Made by a program: the position numbers and the translations under genes
The notes under the pieces: model-generated
Told to the model about the DNA's origin: nothing
Seen by the model: the letters and a program-made list of their open reading frames with translations, nothing else
Databases searched by the model: none
Shown: piece by piece, positions 27,957-36,258 of the stretch
How positions within the stretch are numbered: position 1 is the stretch's first letter
Layout: the number at the start of each line of letters is the position of its first letter
Source of the DNA: Paenibacillus cymbidii
Lineage (GTDB): Bacteria > Bacillota > Bacilli > Paenibacillales > NBRC-103111
NCBI RefSeq assembly: GCF_004764705.1
Contig: NZ_SHLX01000004.1
Span: forward strand, 248,001 to 312,000
Direction of reading: 5' to 3'
DNA: 64,000 nt

Positions 27957-27998
27957 GAGTAGAAAAACGGACATTTTCGTAACTTTTTCGCTCTATAC
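27957..27998 (+). promoter_or_regulatory. Upstream motif, copy 2
   Basis: TAGAAAAA, a GAC, then TTTTCGTAACTTTTTCGC followed by CTATA repeats the arrangement seen before the LplB-type gene at 26413-26456. A TTGACA at 27938-27943 precedes it. No intact plus-strand gene follows; the GH32 gene is on the other strand. It is probably an orphaned control region. Confidence 0.4.
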
Positions 27999-28032
27999 GC
28001 GGCTGTGCAAAAAGTTTATGATTAACGTTTTG

Positions 28033-29598
28033 TTATTTTTCGGAAGGATTCATATCCCATGCAGTGATACTTTCCACCAGGACGTCCCCGTCTTTGGCGT
28101 ATAGGGCGACTCCTTTGCTTCGTTCGAGGGTAGGGTACACCCTTTGTATCAGAAATCGTCTGCCGTTTACAAACAGTTCGATAACCGACTTGTCCAAAAA
28201 GATGTTGAAGTTCAATTTCTCGTGATCCATCCGTTTAAATGGAGCTTCGGTGAACGAAACGATAGACGCAGTGACAGGCAATATTTCGGCGTTATAAAAA
28301 TATTTTTTGTATTCGATTGTGGCGTCTAACGATGATCTCCTCAGGTCGATGCGAATAAGCTGATTAACGGCATCGTAATAGATTCCGGTTTCCTCCAAGC
28401 CATCGCCGCTCGAGCGTACCTTAATTCCGCATAACGAACAATTGCCGGGGTCGATTGTCAGATCAAGCTCCATTACATCGCCCTCAAAGCCGGGAAGCCC
28501 GATTTCTTGTCCAGCATGCAAAAGAATATTATGCCGAGATCGCTCATTATGCCTAAGTTCCCTGATCTCGCTCGCCGGCTGGGCTGACAGAAGGCCATCT
28601 TCCCTGAGCGTTAATTCCCAAGGCAATGTCATAATGCCCGACCATCCGGAAGCCCTCTGGCTTTGTTTATCCCTCCAATCGAGCGCCCAGCCCAGATGGA
28701 TCGTACGCCCATCGGGTACGGTCGACACAATAGAACCCGCAATCATTGCTCCGGGAAAACTGATTCGGTCGTGCCGCTCGGGTACAAATTCATGGTTTCC
28801 ATAGCTGCCCGTATAATATTGCGTTCCGAATACATGACTGGAAAACATGAGCACCCGCTTGTCCATCAGCGTAAAAAAGCAAGGAACCGCACAGTCCTCT
28901 TGAGGGCTTGTCCATCTGTTATGCGATTGGTAAAGGGGGCCGATGAAATCCCATTTCATGAGATCGCGAGATTTAAATAAATAGGTTACGTCACCTTTCC
29001 GTTTCATCGGATCGTTCGGATATTTATTTCCAGTCGTCATATACCAGAAACCGTCTTCCTTCCAGGGATTGGACGGATCGAACACATCATAGTTAGTATA
29101 TTCATCGCTTTCAAGACTGGGCTTGGGCAGAATCGGATTATTGGCATGCCGGTTCCAATTCAACAGCAACGGGTCATCCAAATCTTCGGGAACAGCGAGA
29201 CAAACCCCGCCGGGGTTGCCAAAGTAGACAATCGTAGGTATCCCGTCGTCATCCAAAAAAATATGACCGCTGAAGACTCCCTTCTGATCGTATCCGCCAG
29301 GAGCAGGCTCCAGAATGATCGGATGGATCTCCCAATTAATAAAATCGGTGCTTGAGGCATGTCCCCACGAAATGTTGCACCAATAGGCCCCGTATGGATA
29401 TGCCTGATAAAAGATGTGATATCTGCCCTTCCAAAACAACAGGCCGTTGATATCATTCATCCAGCCTATCGGGACAAAATGATAAAGCGGCCGATGGCGA
29501 TCGTTTTTGTAAAAGGCTTGTATCTCGCTTGCATCCCCCTTTCGCAGCATTTCCTCTACCTGTGACATCTGAATCGCCATGATTTTATCGTCTGCCAT
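28033..29598 (-). CDS. Glycoside hydrolase family 32 enzyme (beta-fructosidase type)
   Basis: A 521-residue enzyme with a five-bladed beta-propeller and a C-terminal beta-sandwich. The nucleophile Asp lies in WMNDINGLLFW near residue 48, the FSG-type motif in GVFSGHIFLDD, the stabiliser region in NYDVFDPSNPW, and the acid/base Glu in TSPQEDCAVP. The sandwich module carries FLDKSVIELFVNGRR. No signal peptide, so it would hydrolyse sucrose, fructooligosaccharides or similar beta-fructosides in the cytoplasm. ATG at 29598 follows GAGGGGAG. It is divergent from the PhyH gene at 29796. Confidence 0.88.
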   Translation of the reverse strand: MADDKIMAIQMSQVEEMLRKGDASEIQAFYKNDRHRPLYHFVPIGWMNDINGLLFWKGRYHIFYQAYPYGAYWCNISWGHASSTDFINWEIHPIILEPAPGGYDQKGVFSGHIFLDDDGIPTIVYFGNPGGVCLAVPEDLDDPLLLNWNRHANNPILPKPSLESDEYTNYDVFDPSNPWKEDGFWYMTTGNKYPNDPMKRKGDVTYLFKSRDLMKWDFIGPLYQSHNRWTSPQEDCAVPCFFTLMDKRVLMFSSHVFGTQYYTGSYGNHEFVPERHDRISFPGAMIAGSIVSTVPDGRTIHLGWALDWRDKQSQRASGWSGIMTLPWELTLREDGLLSAQPASEIRELRHNERSRHNILLHAGQEIGLPGFEGDVMELDLTIDPGNCSLCGIKVRSSGDGLEETGIYYDAVNQLIRIDLRRSSLDATIEYKKYFYNAEILPVTASIVSFTEAPFKRMDHEKLNFNIFLDKSVIELFVNGRRFLIQRVYPTLERSKGVALYAKDGDVLVESITAWDMNPSEK

Positions 29599-29795
29599 TT
29601 GAACGCTCCCCTCTCTGACAACGAATTGCCGATTTATTTTATGACAGCTTCATTCTAATGAGATAAATACATACAGTCAATTGTTCGGTTTTGCGTAAAT
29701 GGCGAACGGTTTTCATTAACGACTTTTCCGCCGATTTCGCTTATTCTTGGCGTATGGGCAGTCAAACTTCGAAGAATAAGAGAGGTGCGGCGGAT
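29599..29795. promoter_or_regulatory. Divergent intergenic control region
   Basis: The 197 bp between the minus-strand GH32 gene and the plus-strand PhyH gene must hold both promoters. It is AT-rich in the middle, but I could not pick convincing -35/-10 pairs. The AraC regulator gene two positions downstream is a candidate controller. Confidence 0.35.
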
Positions 29796-30692
29796 ATGAA
29801 ATGGCGGATGGGTAGTCGCGAGTTGGAGATGGACAGCAAATACTTGACGGAGCTTCGCGGCTCGAACGATATTTGGGATGATACAGAAGCGCTGCGCAAG
29901 CGGCTGCAGGAAGACGGGTATTTGCTGATTCGCGGCTTCCATGATCGCGAGACGGTGCTGGAAGCGCGTCGGGAGTTTCTTCGCAGTTTGGCCGAGCAGG
30001 GCAAGCTCGATCCTGGCGCTCCGCTGGAGGATGGCGTTATTGGCGAAGGCAACAAGGGCGGTGCGTGGGGCAAAAGCGGTTTCGAACTGGAAGCTGATTT
30101 CCCGAGCTTCATGAATATCGTTACTAATCCCAAGGTGTTTGCCTTCTTCGACCGCTTGCTAGGGGGGCAGACAATCACATTCGATTACAAATGGCCGCGA
30201 GCAGTCGGTCATGGCGGTTATACCGGCGCGCATTACGACATCGTCTATATGGGGCGCGGCACGAAAAACTTGTACACGATGTGGACGCCAATGTCCGATA
30301 TTCCGCTGGAGCTTGGTACACTGGCGATGCTGCTCGGCTCGCAGCACTACGAAAAGGTGAAGGAAACATACGGCCGAATGGACGTCGATCGCGACAATGT
30401 TGCGACCGGCTGGTTGTCCGACGATCCGATCGAATTGGTTGACACATTCGGCGGACAGTGGGCGACAACTGCCTTCGAAGCCGGCGACATGATCGTGTTC
30501 GGCATGTTCATGATGCATGCGTCGCTCAACAACACGACGAACCGGTATCGAATCAGCTCGGATACGCGCTACCAACTCGCTTCGGAGCCGGTTGACGAAC
30601 GATGGATTGGCAAGAAGCCAAAGGCGCATTACGCCTGGGGCAAAACACCGGAAAAATCCGTCGCCGAAGCGCGCAAAGAATGGGGCGTCTAG
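29796..30692 (+). CDS. Phytanoyl-CoA dioxygenase (PhyH) family protein, third of four
   Basis: A 298-residue Fe(II)/2-oxoglutarate oxygenase, distinct from the other three in this window. Iron ligands are His146 and Asp148 in GAHYDIVYMG and the distal His in MFMMHASLNN; the Arg in TNRYRISSDTRYQ is placed to bind 2-oxoglutarate. ATG 29796 follows GAGAGGTGCGG; ATG 29808 is possible. An AraC gene begins 49 bp after it, so the two are probably one transcript and the regulator may control this oxygenase. Confidence 0.85.
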   Translation: MKWRMGSRELEMDSKYLTELRGSNDIWDDTEALRKRLQEDGYLLIRGFHDRETVLEARREFLRSLAEQGKLDPGAPLEDGVIGEGNKGGAWGKSGFELEADFPSFMNIVTNPKVFAFFDRLLGGQTITFDYKWPRAVGHGGYTGAHYDIVYMGRGTKNLYTMWTPMSDIPLELGTLAMLLGSQHYEKVKETYGRMDVDRDNVATGWLSDDPIELVDTFGGQWATTAFEAGDMIVFGMFMMHASLNNTTNRYRISSDTRYQLASEPVDERWIGKKPKAHYAWGKTPEKSVAEARKEWGV

Positions 30693-30740
30693 TATTACAG
30701 GAGAACATGAAACATCGTTCCCGGGCAGGGGGAGTGCCGA

Positions 30741-31520
30741 ATGCATATTCGCAGCTTTATCGGGACACACGAAAAGGATTGGGAGGACTCTCGCTACTTC
30801 CGGCACGAAAGCCTGGAGTTGACCAATATTGTGGAGGGCCGTGGGCTGTTTCGCTGGGGGAAACAGGAGATCCCGGTGGGTGCGGGTCACATCGTACTCA
30901 TCCCGCCCGATGTCGAGCACTCGTTCCATGCCGTGACGGCGATCCGCTTCGCCGTCATTCTGATGGACGGACTGCCGCAAGCGACGAGGGTGCTGTTCGA
31001 CAGGCTGCTTCATAACGGAGAGCCAACGGTTATTGCGCTTTCTCCGTTCGACCAGGAGCAGTATGTGCAGTTGTTCAAGCAGTGGCTGCGCATTGCAGCG
31101 TCGAAGCTCAAGGAGCCCGAGCGCAGTTATGAGGCCTGGCTCGATATGCTGTTGCTGTTCGTGTTCGAGCACTCGCAAGCCGGTACGCAAGCGCTGTTCG
31201 GCTCGCACATCGCCTATTACATCCGTACCAATCTGGGCAAAGGTCTGCAGATCGGCGAAATGGCCGAGAAGGCTGGACTTTCGGAAGAAGGCTTTCGGAA
31301 GCGATTTATGAAAGTGCATGGCATGACCCCAAAGCAGTATCAACAAATGAGCAAAATGACCGAAGCCAAGTGGCTGCTCAGCTCCTCGGACAAAGATATG
31401 CAAGCCATCGCGGAAGCGATTGGCTTCGGACAATTGCACTCGTTCTCTACGTGGTTCAAGAAGCTGGAGGGCAGCTCGCCGACGGAATGGCGAAAGGCGC
31501 AGCGGCTGTTTCATAATTAA
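30741..31520 (+). CDS. AraC family transcriptional regulator with cupin sensor domain
   Basis: A 259-residue regulator. The N-terminal cupin-like half carries GKQEIPVGAGHIVLIPPDVEHSF, the usual sugar-sensing fold. The C-terminal half has two helix-turn-helix units, QIGEMAEKAGLSEEGFRKRF and QAIAEAIGFGQLHSFSTWFK, and ends SPTEWRKAQR. ATG 30741 follows GGCAGGGGGAG. It lies directly behind a PhyH gene and near the divergent GH32 gene, either of which may be its target. Confidence 0.88.
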   Translation: MHIRSFIGTHEKDWEDSRYFRHESLELTNIVEGRGLFRWGKQEIPVGAGHIVLIPPDVEHSFHAVTAIRFAVILMDGLPQATRVLFDRLLHNGEPTVIALSPFDQEQYVQLFKQWLRIAASKLKEPERSYEAWLDMLLLFVFEHSQAGTQALFGSHIAYYIRTNLGKGLQIGEMAEKAGLSEEGFRKRFMKVHGMTPKQYQQMSKMTEAKWLLSSSDKDMQAIAEAIGFGQLHSFSTWFKKLEGSSPTEWRKAQRLFHN

Positions 31521-31649
31521 ACGATTTACTGCGATTGAAGCGGAGCCTTATAGATATGATAATGGTAAATAATGTTAAAAATAATACTCATAGACCTGAG
31601 TCTGAGAATTCCGTTACAGATATTTGTGTTCCCGTTCGCAAGAGGATTT

Positions 31650-31976
31650 AAACAGAACAAGGAGTCACTGCATTATTTTCACTGGGACGTTACGGTTTCT
31701 ATCGTTAGCGAAATCGCGCGAGTTGTTGGCACGCGTGGTTTGCTGCTGGCCCGCTTGAATTCCACAAGAGATATTCATTACGGTGCCGGGCAGGGCAGCG
31801 AATTGGAACCTCATTATTATAAGCAGGACGGGCGGCGGAAACGATTTTTTGACAGAGCCGACGTGGAGCGGTTATTTGACGGATGGGCGATCGATGTGTT
31901 GATGGAAACGGACATGCGCCGCTACCGAAAGCCGAAAATTTGCTGGGAGTTGGCGGCAAGTGCTCCCTTAAGCTAG
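31650..31976 (+). pseudogene. C-terminal half of a class I SAM-dependent methyltransferase
   Basis: From about 31655 the frame matches the end of TehB-like methyltransferases: SLHYFHWDVTVSIVSEIARV, LLLARLNSTRDIHYGAGQG, then RRKRFFDRADVERLF, MRRYRKPKICWELAA. The motif that binds S-adenosylmethionine is missing, and the codons upstream (from 31572) look unrelated. There is no ribosome site near any internal start. It is a remnant whose 5' half was deleted. Confidence 0.65.
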
Positions 31977-32269
31977 AACCATTTTGAAAGCTTCGCTCCT
32001 CCAACTTCGACGGCACGCTTGCGGTTCCAGGCGGGCCTATTTGGGCATTTCGAACGGTTTTCCGGAGCTAACGATTCCAGGAAAGCTTATTTGCTGTTTT
32101 CCTCCAATTTTGGCGGTTTTCCTGCCAATAGCGCTGCTGAAACCGTTAGACGCCAAAACCATTCCTGTCTTTCACATTTAAGAATTATTTTATGTTTTCC
32201 GCTGGTTTTTTTTAAGTTGTTCACTTTAAGCTTAAGCTTAAGTTCAGCCAGAGCAAGGAGGAACAGACG
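31977..32269. other. Intergenic region before the van-type cluster
   Basis: No gene. It holds several irregular, imperfect repeats around CGGTTTTCC and CCAATTTTGGCGG, an AT-rich segment at about 32160-32220, and AAGCTT repeated as TTTAAGCTTAAGCTTAAG near 32224-32242, which forms a palindrome. This should contain the promoter for the van-type genes, but I cannot fix a -35/-10 pair. Confidence 0.4.
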
Positions 32270-33037
32270 ATGAAGCAACACATGGCGATAAAAAAGGTTG
32301 CATGCTGGTCGTTGTTGGCTATTTACGCTTGGGTGATCGTGAAGATCGTGTTGTTCAAAATGCACCCCGTCGATTCGGAGCTGCTCTGGCAGCATTTGAG
32401 GATCAGCTTGGAAAATCCGCGCTTCTTCGTGGAAAGAGTCGAGCAGGGCAATCTTGCGCCTTTTCACGAAATATCCGCCGCCTTGAACGAACCCACGGGG
32501 CATCGCCTGTTTAACTTTGTCGGCAATATTGCCGTGTTCGTGCCATTCGGCATGCTGCTTCCGCGGGTATTCCGAAGCGGCCGCTTGGCTCTGACTCGCA
32601 CGGCAGTGGTATCGTTCGCCTTCAGCCTGCTGCTGGAAAGCTCAGAAGCCTTGCTCGCCATCGGCAGCTTCGACGTCGACGACATCCTGTTGAACACCTT
32701 CGGCGGATGGCTTGGCTGCATGCTCATCGCTTTCCATCCATCACAATTTCAAACAGGGAGGAGGGGGATGCGTGAAACCGACGACCGTTCTGATTGCGGA
32801 CGACGAACCGGAAATCGCCGATCTGATCGAGCTGCACCTGATGAAGGAGGGCTACCGCTGCATCAAGGTTTTCGACGGACAGGAAGCGGTACAAACCATC
32901 CGGATGAACCCGGTCGATTTGGCTATCCTGGACATTATGATGCCGAAGCTGGACGGCTACGAGGCGACGGCGCAAATCCGCGACAATTCTCACCTGCCGA
33001 TCATTTTTTTAAGCGCCAAATCGACAGACCTCGATAA
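32270..33037 (+). CDS. vanZ: VanZ family membrane protein, 3' end overlapping vanR
   Basis: ATG 32270 follows AAGGAGGAAC. The first ~160 residues form a VanZ-like membrane protein with three to four helices, including LFNFVGNIAVFVPFGMLLPR and DVDDILLNTFGGWLG; members such as the teicoplanin-resistance VanZ are of this size. After residue ~165 the frame runs another ~90 codons through the vanR gene in a different frame, with Arg/Asp-rich shadow sequence. In another frame a TGA overlaps the vanR GTG start, so a one-base change near 32740 probably extended the reading frame. The membrane part is intact. Confidence 0.7.
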   Translation: MKQHMAIKKVACWSLLAIYAWVIVKIVLFKMHPVDSELLWQHLRISLENPRFFVERVEQGNLAPFHEISAALNEPTGHRLFNFVGNIAVFVPFGMLLPRVFRSGRLALTRTAVVSFAFSLLLESSEALLAIGSFDVDDILLNTFGGWLGCMLIAFHPSQFQTGRRGMRETDDRSDCGRRTGNRRSDRAAPDEGGLPLHQGFRRTGSGTNHPDEPGRFGYPGHYDAEAGRLRGDGANPRQFSPADHFFKRQIDRPR

Positions 33038-33470
33038 AATCGCCGGTTTGGTTCGGGGAGCGGACGACTACGTAACGAAGCCGTTTAATCCGATGGAGCT
33101 CGTCGCCCGGGTCAACGCGCAGCTGCGGCGGGCTACCCGGTTCAATGCTTCGCCGTCTGCCGGCAGCAAGGCCGTCATCGAGGCAGGCGGACTCGTGATC
33201 AATCCCGAGGAGCACGCGGTTTTTGTATACGGCAACAAGATCGAGCTTACACCCAAAGAGTTTGATATTTTGCTGCTGCTCGCGAGCCATCCGAAGAAGG
33301 TGTTCAGCTCGGAGAAAATTTTCGAACATGTCTGGGGGGGAGCCTATTACGAAAACAACAATACGGTGATGGTCCACATTCGTTCGCTGCGCAAAAAACT
33401 AGGGGAAGACCAAAGTCAAAGCAAGATGATCAAAACCGCTTGGGGGGTCGGCTACACGTTTCATGGTTAA
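32772..33470 (+). CDS. vanR: VanR-type OmpR-family response regulator
   Basis: A 232-residue two-component regulator. The receiver domain has Asp10/Asp11, phospho-acceptor Asp54 in LAILDIMMPKLDGYE and the conserved lysine in DDYVTKPFNPMELVARV. The winged-helix DNA-binding domain includes LTPKEFDILLLLAS and ends NTVMVHIRSLRKKLGED, IKTAWGVGYTF, all close to enterococcal VanR. GTG 32772 follows GGAGGAGGGGG. It overlaps vanS by 8 bp. It should activate the ligase and dipeptidase genes when glycopeptide is sensed. Confidence 0.88.
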   Translation: MKPTTVLIADDEPEIADLIELHLMKEGYRCIKVFDGQEAVQTIRMNPVDLAILDIMMPKLDGYEATAQIRDNSHLPIIFLSAKSTDLDKIAGLVRGADDYVTKPFNPMELVARVNAQLRRATRFNASPSAGSKAVIEAGGLVINPEEHAVFVYGNKIELTPKEFDILLLLASHPKKVFSSEKIFEHVWGGAYYENNNTVMVHIRSLRKKLGEDQSQSKMIKTAWGVGYTFHG

Positions 33471-34575
33471 GACATCGCTCAGCTTCCGGACAACGATGAT
33501 CCTGCTCTTCGGACTCAGCATGCTCGTTTCAGGAACGATCACTTATACCATTTACAAAGCGCTGCAAAGTTATTACCGAACGACGAGTCGGGAAGACCCC
33601 CTGACAAGATATCGCGTCATGATCAAGCTGTTTGGCGACGTCAACTTTTTTATGCTTATTTTTCTCCCGTTGTCCGTTTATTTTTTCTATCTTCTCACGA
33701 AGCGATACGCCCAATATTTTCGCGAAATTTCAAACGGCATCCATCACTTGGCCAGCGGCAATTTTCATAACCGGGTAAGCATCGAATCCGACGACGAATT
33801 CGGGACGATCGCGCGCGACATGAACCTGGCAAGCGAAAAACTGCGATTGGCGCTGGAGAGAGGCGATTTCGCGGAAAACAGCAAGGAGCAGCTGATGCTT
33901 AATTTGGCCCACGATCTTCGAACGCCGCTGACATCCGTGCTTGGTTATCTGGATTACCTGTTGCAGAACGAAGGGCTCAGTGACGAACAAAGGAAACATT
34001 TTACGGAAATCGCGTTTACGAAAGCGCGGCGGCTGGAGAAGCTGATCGACGAGCTGTTCGAGGTTGCCCGAGTGAATTACGGAAATGTGGAAGTGGAATC
34101 TAAGCCGCTCGACTTGGTCGAGCTGCTGGCGCAGTTAGTGGAAGAAATGTACCCCGGTTTCGAAAAAAACAACCTCGAAGCGCGGATGAAACTCGCGCCT
34201 CACCTGACGGTGATCGGCGACGGCGACATGCTCGCGCGCGTCTTCGACAACTTGCTGACCAATGCCTGCCGCTATGGCGCAGACGGCCGCTATGTAGATA
34301 TTGCGGGGCATACGGAGGAAGGCGAGGCCGTCGTTCAAGTGATCAATTACGGGGACCCGATAGCCGGAGATCAGCTGCAGAATGTTTTCGAGATGTTTTA
34401 CAGGGGCGACAAGGCCCGGACGCAGAAAGAAGGCGGGACAGGCCTCGGCCTGTACATCGCCAAAAATATTGTGGAGCAGCATCAAGGAACGATATCCGCT
34501 CAAAGCGATCCCGTTCGCACGGTGTTCGAAGTACGGCTGCCTCTCGTCAAAAAAGACGTCCCCATCCATTTTTAA
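33463..34575 (+). CDS. vanS: VanS-type sensor histidine kinase
   Basis: A 370-residue kinase with two transmembrane helices (about residues 10-30 and 60-80), a HAMP domain, His150 in NLAHDLRTPLTSVLGYLDYL, and an ATPase with N-box DNLLTNACRYG and G-box GGTGLGLYIAKNIVEQH. The short region outside the membrane is typical of VanS. It overlaps vanR by 8 bp, so both are translated together, and is followed 18 bp on by the ligase gene. Confidence 0.88.
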   Translation: MVKTSLSFRTTMILLFGLSMLVSGTITYTIYKALQSYYRTTSREDPLTRYRVMIKLFGDVNFFMLIFLPLSVYFFYLLTKRYAQYFREISNGIHHLASGNFHNRVSIESDDEFGTIARDMNLASEKLRLALERGDFAENSKEQLMLNLAHDLRTPLTSVLGYLDYLLQNEGLSDEQRKHFTEIAFTKARRLEKLIDELFEVARVNYGNVEVESKPLDLVELLAQLVEEMYPGFEKNNLEARMKLAPHLTVIGDGDMLARVFDNLLTNACRYGADGRYVDIAGHTEEGEAVVQVINYGDPIAGDQLQNVFEMFYRGDKARTQKEGGTGLGLYIAKNIVEQHQGTISAQSDPVRTVFEVRLPLVKKDVPIHF

Positions 34576-34593
34576 TAAAAAGGAGCTTGACTC

Positions 34594-35625
34594 ATGGATA
34601 AAGTAAAGGTTGCCATCCTGTTCGGCGGTTGCTCGGAGGAGCACGATGTGTCGGTAAAATCCGCCAGCGAGATCGCCGCCAATCTTGACAAGGAAAAGTA
34701 CGAGCCGTTATACATTGGCATTACGAAATCCGGCAGTTGGAAAAGTTGCGAAAAACCCGGCGCGGAATGGGAACAGGGAACGTGTTATTCCGCCGTGCTT
34801 TCGCCGGATAAAAACATGCACGGCGTGCTTGTCAGAAAGAACCATGAATACGAACTCCACCACATCGATGTAGCATTTCCCGTGTTGCACGGCAAGTCGG
34901 GGGAAGATGGAGCTATACAAGGGCTGTTTGAATTGTCCGGTATCCCGTATGTCGGCTGCGATATTCAAGGTTCCGCGATTTGTATGGACAAGTCGCTGGC
35001 CTACATCGTTGCGAAAAACGCCGGCATCGCTACTCCCGAATTTTGGATTGTTCATCAAGACGAAAGGCCGGCAACAGATGCGTTCTCCTATCCGGTTTTT
35101 GTCAAACCGGCGCGTTCGGGCTCATCCTTTGGCGTGACGAAAGTTAATGATGCGAATGAATTGGAGTCCGCAATCGAAACGGCAAGGCGATATGACAGCA
35201 AAATCCTGATTGAACAGGCAGTTGTGGGCGATGAGGTCGGTTGTGCCGTAATGGGGAACGGCTCCGCGTTGACGGTCGGCGAGGTGGATCAAATCAGGCT
35301 GCAGCACGGTTTCTTCCGCATCCATCAGGAAGCCGAACCGGAAAAAGGCTCAGAAAACGCCGTTATCACCGTTCCCGCCGACCTGCCCGTCGAGGAGCGG
35401 GAACGGATCCGGGAAACGGCGAAAACCATTTACAAGGCGCTCGGCTGCAAAGGGATTTCCCGAGTAGATATGTTTATCCAGGCGGATGGCCGCATTGTGC
35501 TTAACGAGGTTAATACTTTACCTGGTTTTACATCATACAGCCGGTATCCCCGGATGATGGCCGCTGCGGGTATACCGCTTTCCGAGTTAATCGACCGTTT
35601 GATCGAATTGGCATTAAGGGGCTGA
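34594..35625 (+). CDS. vanA: D-alanine--D-lactate ligase, VanA/VanF type
   Basis: A 343-residue ATP-grasp ligase. It follows VanA of enterococci very closely from memory: VAILFGGCSEEHDVSVKSA, EKYEPLYIGITKSG, HGKSGEDGAIQGLFELSGIP, YPVFVKPARSGSSFGV, the specificity-loop segment GFFRIHQEAEPEKGSENA with the His typical of D-lactate ligases, and LNEVNTLPGFTSYSRYP. ATG 34594 follows AAGGAG. It would make D-Ala-D-Lac, giving low-affinity glycopeptide targets. The VanF of Paenibacillus is the likely closest relative. The usual vanH partner is not upstream, so D-lactate must come from elsewhere. Confidence 0.9.
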   Translation: MDKVKVAILFGGCSEEHDVSVKSASEIAANLDKEKYEPLYIGITKSGSWKSCEKPGAEWEQGTCYSAVLSPDKNMHGVLVRKNHEYELHHIDVAFPVLHGKSGEDGAIQGLFELSGIPYVGCDIQGSAICMDKSLAYIVAKNAGIATPEFWIVHQDERPATDAFSYPVFVKPARSGSSFGVTKVNDANELESAIETARRYDSKILIEQAVVGDEVGCAVMGNGSALTVGEVDQIRLQHGFFRIHQEAEPEKGSENAVITVPADLPVEERERIRETAKTIYKALGCKGISRVDMFIQADGRIVLNEVNTLPGFTSYSRYPRMMAAAGIPLSELIDRLIELALRG

Positions 35626-35630
35626 TAAGT

Positions 35631-36239
35631 ATGGAAAACGGATTTGTATTTATCGATGAAATGTTGCCGGGTGTTCGTTGGGACGCCAAATATTCCACTT
35701 GGGACAATTTCACGGGAAAACCGGTAGACGGATACGAAGTCAATCGCATCGTGGGAACACACGCCTTGGCCAATGCGCTGCTGGAGACGCAGAAGCAAGC
35801 GGCGGCTCTAGGGTACGGGCTGCTGTTATGGGATGGATATCGGCCGAAACGTGCGGTCGATTGCTTCCTGCGGTGGTCCGAACAACCGGAAGACAACGTG
35901 ACGAAGGACAAATTTTATCCGAATATCGAACGAACCGAGATGATTGCCAAGGGATATGTGGCGGCACGATCCAGCCATAGTCGCGGAAGTGCGATTGATC
36001 TTACGCTTTACGAGTTGGATAGCGGGGCGCTTGTTTCCATGGGGGGCGGCTTCGATTTGATGGATGAACGTTCCCACCATGCGGCACAAGGGATAACAAG
36101 CACGGAGGCGCACAACCGTTTCCTGTTGCGTTCGATCATGGAAAACAGCGGGTTTGAGCCTTATCGGTTCGAATGGTGGCACTATGTATTAAGAAACGAG
36201 CCTTATCCCGATCGTTATTTTGATTTCCCCGTATTGTAG
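35631..36239 (+). CDS. vanX: D-Ala-D-Ala dipeptidase VanX
   Basis: A 202-residue zinc dipeptidase that destroys D-Ala-D-Ala so that only D-Ala-D-Lac enters the wall. Zinc ligands are seen as His and Asp in SSHSRGSAIDLTLY and His in EWWHYVLRNEPYP, with the catalytic Glu just before it. DGYRPKRAVDCF carries the conserved Arg. It starts 5 bp after the ligase stop, after a GGGGCTGATAAGT stretch, so translation is coupled. The length equals that of enterococcal VanX. Confidence 0.93.
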   Translation: MENGFVFIDEMLPGVRWDAKYSTWDNFTGKPVDGYEVNRIVGTHALANALLETQKQAAALGYGLLLWDGYRPKRAVDCFLRWSEQPEDNVTKDKFYPNIERTEMIAKGYVAARSSHSRGSAIDLTLYELDSGALVSMGGGFDLMDERSHHAAQGITSTEAHNRFLLRSIMENSGFEPYRFEWWHYVLRNEPYPDRYFDFPVL

Positions 36240-36258
36240 CGGGGCGGAGCGACAGGCC

